Origin: Metaphire vulgaris
Lineage: Eukaryota; Annelida; Clitellata; Crassiclitellata; Megascolecidae
NCBI GenBank assembly: GCA_018105865.1
Contig: CM030836.1
Coordinates: forward strand, 5,108,983-5,172,982
Length of the DNA stretch: 64,000 nt
Direction: 5' to 3'
Positions 57,758 to 64,000 of the stretch are shown piece after piece. Each line of letters starts with the position of its first letter. Positions within the stretch are counted from its first letter, which is position 1. The notes beneath the pieces are model-generated. The model was not told the DNA's origin. It made no database searches and saw nothing but the letters and a program-made list of their open reading frames with translations. A program made the translations under genes and the position numbers.

Positions 57758-58846
57758 CAGGAGTGCACAACCTGTTATGGATGAAGGGCCACATTTTTCG
57801 GTTCCAAGACTCCGCGGGCCACGTGCGTTTTATTGTAATGCAGAAGTGGTACGTTGATAGTACATGGAATTCACGGAATTTCTGATGAATACAACCAATT
57901 GAGTGGGAACAACCGAAATTAAAATGATTAGTTATTTAAATGTAGAATTAAGGATTATTAAGGGTTAAAAACTATATACGTATGTCGTCCCAATTTTATT
58001 CCACAGTGTCCGAAATGCCTGCCACACGTCTTCCTGCTACAGTAGGCCTAATTAAGTGTAGGCCCCTATGGATATATGCAAACATCTCATCTCAGCGGAG
58101 TAAAGAATAGGGCCTACTCGAATAAGAAGACTATTTTCTTGTCTCTTCAAAGTGACTGATTAAAATATTTGCACAATTGTAAATATATTCCGCCCCAATT
58201 TTATTCCATATAGTGTCCGAAATGCCACACGCCTTTCTGCTATAGTAAGTGTATGAATATGCAAATACCTCATCCCAGCTGAGTGAAGAATACTCATATA
58301 AAAATCCTATTTTCTTGTCTTCCCAAAGTGACTGATTAACTTATTTGCAGAATTGTATATTAATTCAAATCCTGAATCGCCTTTTTATAGCTAATGGGAT
58401 TGTTTAGCAATTTAATCCATATTAATTTTGATGGCACTTCACTTTGATGTAACTGTTAAAATCGTGCACAGGTTATCGTTACTCAACCTGGACCATATAA
58501 AGCATTTTCTCAAGTTCGTTAAAAATGTTTATTCACACAATTAAGCTCTTCCAAATTTGGCAAGTAACATGCAGGCTAAATCCTTAGTTTTTACAAATCT
58601 CTTGGGGGAGATACTTCTGTAAAATGTCAGTATATATATCGATTTCCTTCCACACCGTTTTTAATTCATCTGAACTGTGAAGATCTGTAGCGTTAATATG
58701 AAAGCAAGAAAGCCTTCGCCTTTGGGGGCCACTTTTAGGCCAACGGGGGTCACTTTCCATTGAAATCCTGGAAACGTCCGCGGGCCACAAGAAATCGCCG
58801 GCGGGCCACAAGTGGCCCGCGGGCCACGGGTTGTGCACCCCTGCTG
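57758..58846. mobile_element. hAT-like element (CAGGAGTGCACAACC)
   Basis: It starts CAGGAGTGCACAACCTG and ends GGTTGTGCACCCCTG(CTG). The flanks CCATAAAC and GCATAAAC form an 8-bp duplication with one mismatch. The ends carry GGGCCAC runs. Inside, a block of about 190 bases ('ccaattttattcca' ... 'agtgactgattaa') is duplicated in tandem at 57987-58165 and 58194-58340. Confidence 0.85.
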
Positions 58847-58854
58847 GCATAAAC

Positions 58855-59614
58855 TAGCTGTAACCGCTCGCTCTGGCGTTCTTCAAAAATCGGCATAGGC
58901 ACTGAGGTGAGAGAGCGATCGAGATTGACACACAGAGAGACAGACAGACAGACAGATCACGATAGGGGGACATATATATGCAGACAGCTAGAGGAATGGA
59001 CAGACAGAGAGACCTAGCTGTTGCTGTATAGGCGATTGGGCTAGCAAAATTCAAATCCAACGGATCTGACCAATCATATACGTGCAGGGGCTCGCTTGTC
59101 TTAATTGACAGAAGTAACGCGCAGACTATCCATTCGTTGTTGTGACCCATTTGAATCTGCTTTCCATAGTGATCAGGTCGAATATCTCTTTGTTACTACG
59201 TGATAACCGTGCTTAGTTTAAATAATTGAGTATTCTGAGCTTTTTTCAAAGCTAGTAACTCACTTGCGTCTTACATTTGTATAAGTTTAACGATATAAAT
59301 AACTATTTACTGCTTGTTTAATCAGTAAAAATTGCAGAATTTGCCAGTGTTGTTTAAGATCATTGATTATTGTGCTTATTCTTAAAATCTGCACAGCCAT
59401 TTGTAGTAAACATTGCCTTTTGTTACATAAAATTTCAGACTTTCGTCATTGCATTGTACAAATCTATTTGCTATACATTTTTGTCCTAGCTGTTTGTGAG
59501 TTTTTAACAAGCTAGTTCGCATCGAAAGTCCACCACGCGGCGTGCCAATTCTTCGATCACAAGGTGAACGATTGTGCCTGGACGAGCAACAAGCTATATT
59601 TCGTACCTCTAGCA
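58855..59614 (+). other. 5' flank of the DUF4806-like gene; no other gene recognised
   Basis: A (CAGA)n patch lies at 58930-58955. The rest is AT-rich and presumably includes the promoter and 5' UTR. Confidence 0.35.
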
Positions 59615-59629
59615 ATGGAAGGAAGCAAC
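59615..59629 (+). CDS. DUF4806-like gene exon 1 (start codon)
   Basis: ATG with G at -3 and +4 encodes MEGSN, then donor GTGAGT at 59630. Phase 0 fits exon 2, which opens directly with ELPKDQ. A five-codon coding exon is short, so this start is the least certain part. Confidence 0.5.
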
Positions 59630-62600
59630 GTGAGTTAAGCTAAGTTTGCTGATATAAACAGCTCTGTCTATTTAACCAGACGATGATCATATATAATAAA
59701 GACGTTGCCTTTTGCACCGTTTTCTTGTTTTGTTCGTCTTGATAGGTTGCTTGCTTGAGTAAATGAGCCATTGTACTTGCTTTACCCCAATTAAAGATTG
59801 TAAGTTCTAATAGCGTATTAGCATGTAGTACGGTTGTTGGTAGATGGGCTCACTGCTCTGGTCAGTTGCCATTTACACATTTACTTACTTACTTTTACTG
59901 CCTTTCCAATTGGCAGGGAATCAGCTTATCATTTGGTTAGCCTACTTCTTTTTTATGACGTTGCGCTATTTTGGGAATAAAATTACAGTTTCGTGCTAGT
60001 AAAGATAAGTGTAAATGTAACAGCAACAATATGGAATTACTGTTAGAAGTCTAAAGACTTTATTCATGCGGTAATCATTTCCTTGAGGGGTCTGAATTAT
60101 TTCTCAATGTTAACATATTCAATGTATTTATGTTATATTTTATATTATATTATTATTTTTTAATATATATTATAATTATTTTGTTATCATTATATTGTAT
60201 ATTACATTTTTATAATTAATTATATAATTATATTATTATTACTATATTCCGTCCTGTTACCAACTGGTGCCGAAGACACTTTTGTCGCCATCAAAATGAT
60301 CCACAATTTATAGAGGTGGGTAATTTCGAAAATGTTGTTCTGTCACTTACAGAATGAAACCCGATATCAATGGTAGGCTTACACAAAGTCAGGATATGGA
60401 TTAAAGGGATTTTTGACGTCCTGTTAGCTAAACAAAAATTATAGTATAACTATTAGTAGTTAACTAGAAACTTTGTAGTTAGAGCATCAGTGCAGTTAAA
60501 CTGAAATTATTCAGTTAAAGTTTTGCATTAACTAAGAATAATAAGTTTAACTAGTGCTCAACAATGGGTTAAATGAATGCGTAACAATACGAAGGAATTA
60601 TAACGTGTCTCTTTTAAATTGTTTGTTTCACAGGAATTACCCAAAGACCAGCTGTTGTACGTAGTTGTGTCATACAAAGACACACTGCTTAGGAAGTCTT
60701 ACGTGTCCGCATTGCCTAAACACTGGGTAGACAATGAGACGTTGTGGTATCCACCGAGCAACGGATCGGAGAAACCAACGCAAATAGTTAACAAGGCCAC
60801 CTGGCGACAGTACCCGATCAGAGAAGTTTACTGGGACACCGCAACGAAAAAGCGTAGCCAAGCTCAAGCAGACGCTGACGTGAAGTGCAGAAAGGAGAGA
60901 ATCGAAGGGGGAACGTCCACAGACAGTGATGTGCCGCAGCAGCGTGTGAAGGCATAGATTGACGTGATGGCCAAGCAACCACCATCAGCACCAGCAAGCA
61001 AAACACTTGGCTACAGCAGGAAGATCGACGTGGTAGCCAAGCATCCACCATCAGCACCACCATGCAATACACTTGGCAAAGGCAGGAAGAGACAGCTGTC
61101 CAATTCAGCAACTGACTCGGAAAGTGAAAGTCAGCCAGTAAGGAAATCGCAGAGAAAACATCAAGTAACGGACATTTCGTTACCGACGGCAAAGACAACA
61201 CAAGGACCATCTGCACAAGAGCCTAAAAAGCGGACTGCTCAATCAACGTCAGTGTCTCAACCACCAATTACCTCGCCAGCAAGGTCCATTGAAGATTTCT
61301 CATTGGGTGATTTATTGATCTCACCAACGGCCGAAAGCATGCCGAGAACGGCAATGTTAGTATTACATTTTTGAAATGCGTAAGTCAGTTACTCAGTTAC
61401 TCAGTTACTTTAAAGCATTGAATTTACAGAAAAATTGCATATGTAGCCGACAGAGCAGTCGGTATGTGAACAATTGAGCCGTAGGCCTATAGTGTTAAAA
61501 CTATAGAAGTCAGATTGCTGTATGTCACCCCCTCCCAAATTTTGGCAAGAATAAATTTTTTGGGCAAGCAGTCAAGCAAAGCCGATAATAGATCTAAATT
61601 CATTAAGACCAAATTTCAGGGCTTGATTTGCATTGGTTTAGATGGTATGAACTTTCAAAGGCCTAATATTCAATTGACTGAATGGCAAATGCACTGCTTT
61701 GCATGGCATTAATACGGCTAAATTGCCACAACTTTTGCAGTAAAATTAACATAGTCGAAGGTTTTAAGGTTTATTGGTGCCATGTAATGTTTCATATTTT
61801 ACTTAGCAGTCGTTTTCGAGTAGCCACTTTTAACTGTTTAGCCTAGCAACTCCAGCTTAAATTTTGAACACCAGAACCGGTTTATTAAAAAACCAATTTC
61901 TTACTAATGCTGACGCTTTTATAAGAACCCTGCTATATTGGAATGTCGGCTTATTTAGTTTAACGGAGTACCAAAGACGGCGTCCACGGAGGTCGATCAG
62001 CAACCACGTGTTAACAATAGGGGTAGATATTTACTGTTGTAAGCGAAAATTCAAATGCTCTTTAATTTTTTGGCACTGTGCACTTAAGTGTCATTCTGGT
62101 TACTTGTTGCATGTTACTTCAGAAACAGCCGTTTGGAAACTAAACTTGAGGAATTGGGAAATTCCATGGCCAATTCAATGGAGACAATAAACTCAACATT
62201 GCAGTCGTTGGTTACTGCAATCAAAGATCTGAGCTCACGACTCGAAACCAGTCAGTCGGACAATTCGTCTGTGTTTAACAGTTCAGTGCATTCAGTAGAT
62301 TCTGTAGCAGTGTTGCCTAATCTAAATCAGTACAGACTCACTGCTGAACAGCGTTCCATTCTTCCTAGAAGTCCTGTGGTGTCTTCCGATGTTGAGCAGA
62401 ATGACCTTCTTGCAGAACTGGGAGACAGTGGACGTGATGGAGCTTTCTTTAGGGCGTTGGTCAAAACGCTATCAACAGACAGGATTATGAACAAGTCTGA
62501 CGCGAAAAAGACAGCCAATGGAGTGTTGCGGGCTGTGTACGATGAAAGTTACCTGGCTGAGCGTGTAACAATGGCTGGATACAGGAGATGTAAGTTAAAA

Positions 62601-63881
62601 ACATAATTGAAAACATTTATGGTTTGAAATATTATCATACTTTTGCTACACCGGTTATGTAGTTAAGCAAAGGCGAGCGTCAGAGCAAGCTTACAGTAAC
62701 AGGCAGGTCCATATAGGGACGATCGCACGTTGTAGCTTCTTTTATATATGCAGGTGTAGGGGTGTATGCAGGTGTAGGGTTGAGGGTGGGAAAAGGAAGG
62801 AAAACGAAATAACTGAATAATAAATAGCAAACATAGAATAGGGCAGTGTCTATTCTAGCCACCTTGACATTGGGGGGGGGAAAAGTTTCCGTGAAAAATA
62901 GCTGACAACCCCTTTTTTTTAGTCATACAGGTTTTCAGAGACTTCTTGGTTCTTGCAGTTCAAAATTATGACCTTTTTTTTAGTCATCTCCATCTTTTCG
63001 ATGTTTTCATATCATAATCTCTTAGATTGCACTCCCCCCACGTTACGTCGTTGGGGGGAGGAAGATGGGGGCATGGGGGGACAACTAGCAATAACCCATT
63101 ATAATCTTTAAAAAAATTTGGGGGGAAATTCAAAACTTGGGGGGGGGGAAATTCCCCCCCCCCAGAGAAGGTCTAGAATAATTGCTGGAATAGGGTAACG
63201 GTTTTGCATTAAAGTTTCACGTAAGTCATACTGAACACTATTCAGAATGGTAAAACTTGCAAAAAGAGGCAAGAGCATTTGCGCTGTACTTGTTGATGGA
63301 ATTGGCTGTTGTAAAAAAAACAACGGCCACATTTCATAGCTATTCATAGCAATTAGAAATTAGCAATATTTTAATTTGGGTTGGCTTGGATCACTTCATT
63401 ACGATCCAATCAAGTTGCAATCAAGTGGCCGTACAGGACCAACCCGAACTCTGTGTATGTAATCAATGCTATAACTGTTATAGGATTGGGTCTGAAAAAA
63501 TGGTTTTTAATACTTGCGGTTGACACTGAGTGAATATGAAAAAGTTTGTTTTGTTTGCATACAGGTAATTTCAATGCGTCCAACAGGGATTATGGACAAC
63601 CAGGTAAGCGCTACGTAGCGCTTGGAGGCAGCATGGTTTACTGGGCAATATTCGAAGCAGTTAAATTGGCATGTCACAATAAGACAACAGATGATAAAAT
63701 ACAGAAGGCAATTAGAGATGGAGTCACCACCTTACGACTACACGACAAGGATAGGCGAATGCGACGGAGCAGACAGGCAGAATGCAGCAGACGTGATCAG
63801 GCTGATGCTGATGACATTCACGAGTTCAATGAAATAGAGCAACCAGAGCTACCGGACATGGGAAATGCTGATGATGTTTAA
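59615..63881 (+). CDS. Four-exon gene, DUF4806-like N-terminus (whole model)
   Basis: Exons 59615-59629, 60634-61355, 62123-62589 and 63565-63881 join in phase (0, 2, 1) to give 507 codons including the final stop. Residues about 12-100 read LLYVVVSYKDTLLRKSYVSA, then LPKHWVDNETLWYPP, then ATWRQYPIREVYWDTATKK. This is the pattern (VV-E..., W...YWPP..., W..Y..R.L..Y..A) at the N-terminus of DUF4806-type proteins of invertebrates. Then come a basic, Pro/Ser-rich region with a 22-residue repeat, a predicted coiled coil (about 245-292), and a helical C-terminal region (AFFRALVKTLSTDRIM ... RRYVALGG-like), which loosely recalls BEN domains. Function unknown; possibly a DNA- or chromatin-associated or transposon-derived protein. 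An in-frame TAG at codon 113 interrupts it. Confidence 0.72.
60634..61355 (+). CDS. DUF4806-like gene exon 2, contains TAG
   Basis: Acceptor TTTGTTTCACAG, donor AAT|GTTAGT. It is 722 bases, phase 0 in and 2 out. TAG lies at 60955-60957. The same frame stays open for more than 130 codons after it. Confidence 0.75.
60958..61089 (+). repeat. 66-bp coding tandem repeat x 2
   Basis: IDVMAKQPPSAPASKTLGYS-RK is followed by IDVVAKHPPSAPPCNTLGKG-RK, starting right after the TAG. Confidence 0.85.
62123..62589 (+). CDS. DUF4806-like gene exon 3
   Basis: Acceptor TGTTACTTCAG, donor GAT|GTAAGT. It is 467 bases, phase 2 in and 1 out. The heptad-like leucine pattern at its start (SRLETKLEELGNSM...) suggests a coiled coil. 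Confidence 0.85.
62854..63170. mobile_element. Dispersed repeat with two A-run cores
   Basis: It begins 'tctagccaccttgacattgg', as at 53011, and contains core motifs at 62901-62926 and 62968-62990 and long G/C runs (63112-63163). It lies in intron 3 of the DUF4806-like gene. The borders are uncertain. Confidence 0.5.
63565..63881 (+). CDS. DUF4806-like gene exon 4 (terminal)
   Basis: Acceptor TTTGCATACAG, phase 1 in. It encodes 105 residues ending in an acidic tail (PELPDMGNADDV) and TAA at 63879. A basic cluster (RRMRRSRQ) lies in the middle. Confidence 0.82.
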
Positions 63882-64000
63882 ATTTGAACTGGGCTGCAAC
63901 TGACTGTCAACGGATCGTTTCTCGTACGTTGCTTCGCACTATATAGGCCTATGCCAATTAAATAACGTCAGTTGCATCGATTTGTCAGTTATGCTTGCTT

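Overview
This is a window of animal nuclear DNA, not bacterial. The signs are spliceosomal introns with GT..AG ends, non-LTR retrotransposon (LINE) remnants, tRNA-derived SINEs, dense di- and trinucleotide microsatellites, a TTAGGG-type telomere-like tract, and many short non-autonomous DNA transposons with 8-bp target duplications. Protein and repeat style fits a marine invertebrate, perhaps a deuterostome or lophotrochozoan, but I cannot name the species. One 100-base run of N (20001-20100) is an assembly gap.

Layout. 1-10 kb is intergenic: microsatellites, a GC-rich block at 2.9-4.7 kb, a C-rich minisatellite at 5.07-5.64 kb, MITEs and a SINE. 10.97-13.8 kb holds weakly supported minus-strand exons. 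14-20 kb is repeat-rich with no convincing gene. 20.2-34.5 kb is a minus-strand gene whose first three exons encode one FHA (phosphothreonine-binding) domain, followed by a very long acidic, Ser-rich tail that breaks into several frames near the gap. 38.7-47.2 kb is a second minus-strand gene, four exons, with an atypical HMG box split across exons 2 and 3. 48.4-49.2 kb is a stack of nested hAT-type elements. 50-59 kb is mostly repeats. 59.6-63.9 kb is a plus-strand four-exon gene whose N-terminus resembles the start of DUF4806-type proteins and which has an in-frame TAG.

How the parts relate. The three main genes were assembled by eye from splice signals, and all junction phases agree, which is good evidence for the models. 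The FHA and HMG-box proteins are both probably nuclear (phospho-peptide reader; DNA binder), both lie on the minus strand, and both have Ser/Asp/Glu-rich disordered regions. Nothing shows that they act together. Their introns carry many of the mobile elements.

The most unusual feature is a recurring core of about 20-30 bp (TTGACAAG, an A-run, then GGTCGTCA) found at 13 or more sites inside elements that otherwise have different termini. Next are three cases of elements inserted into each other with readable target duplications, a 14-fold excess of the palindrome TAGGCCTA, and the stop codon inside the third gene.
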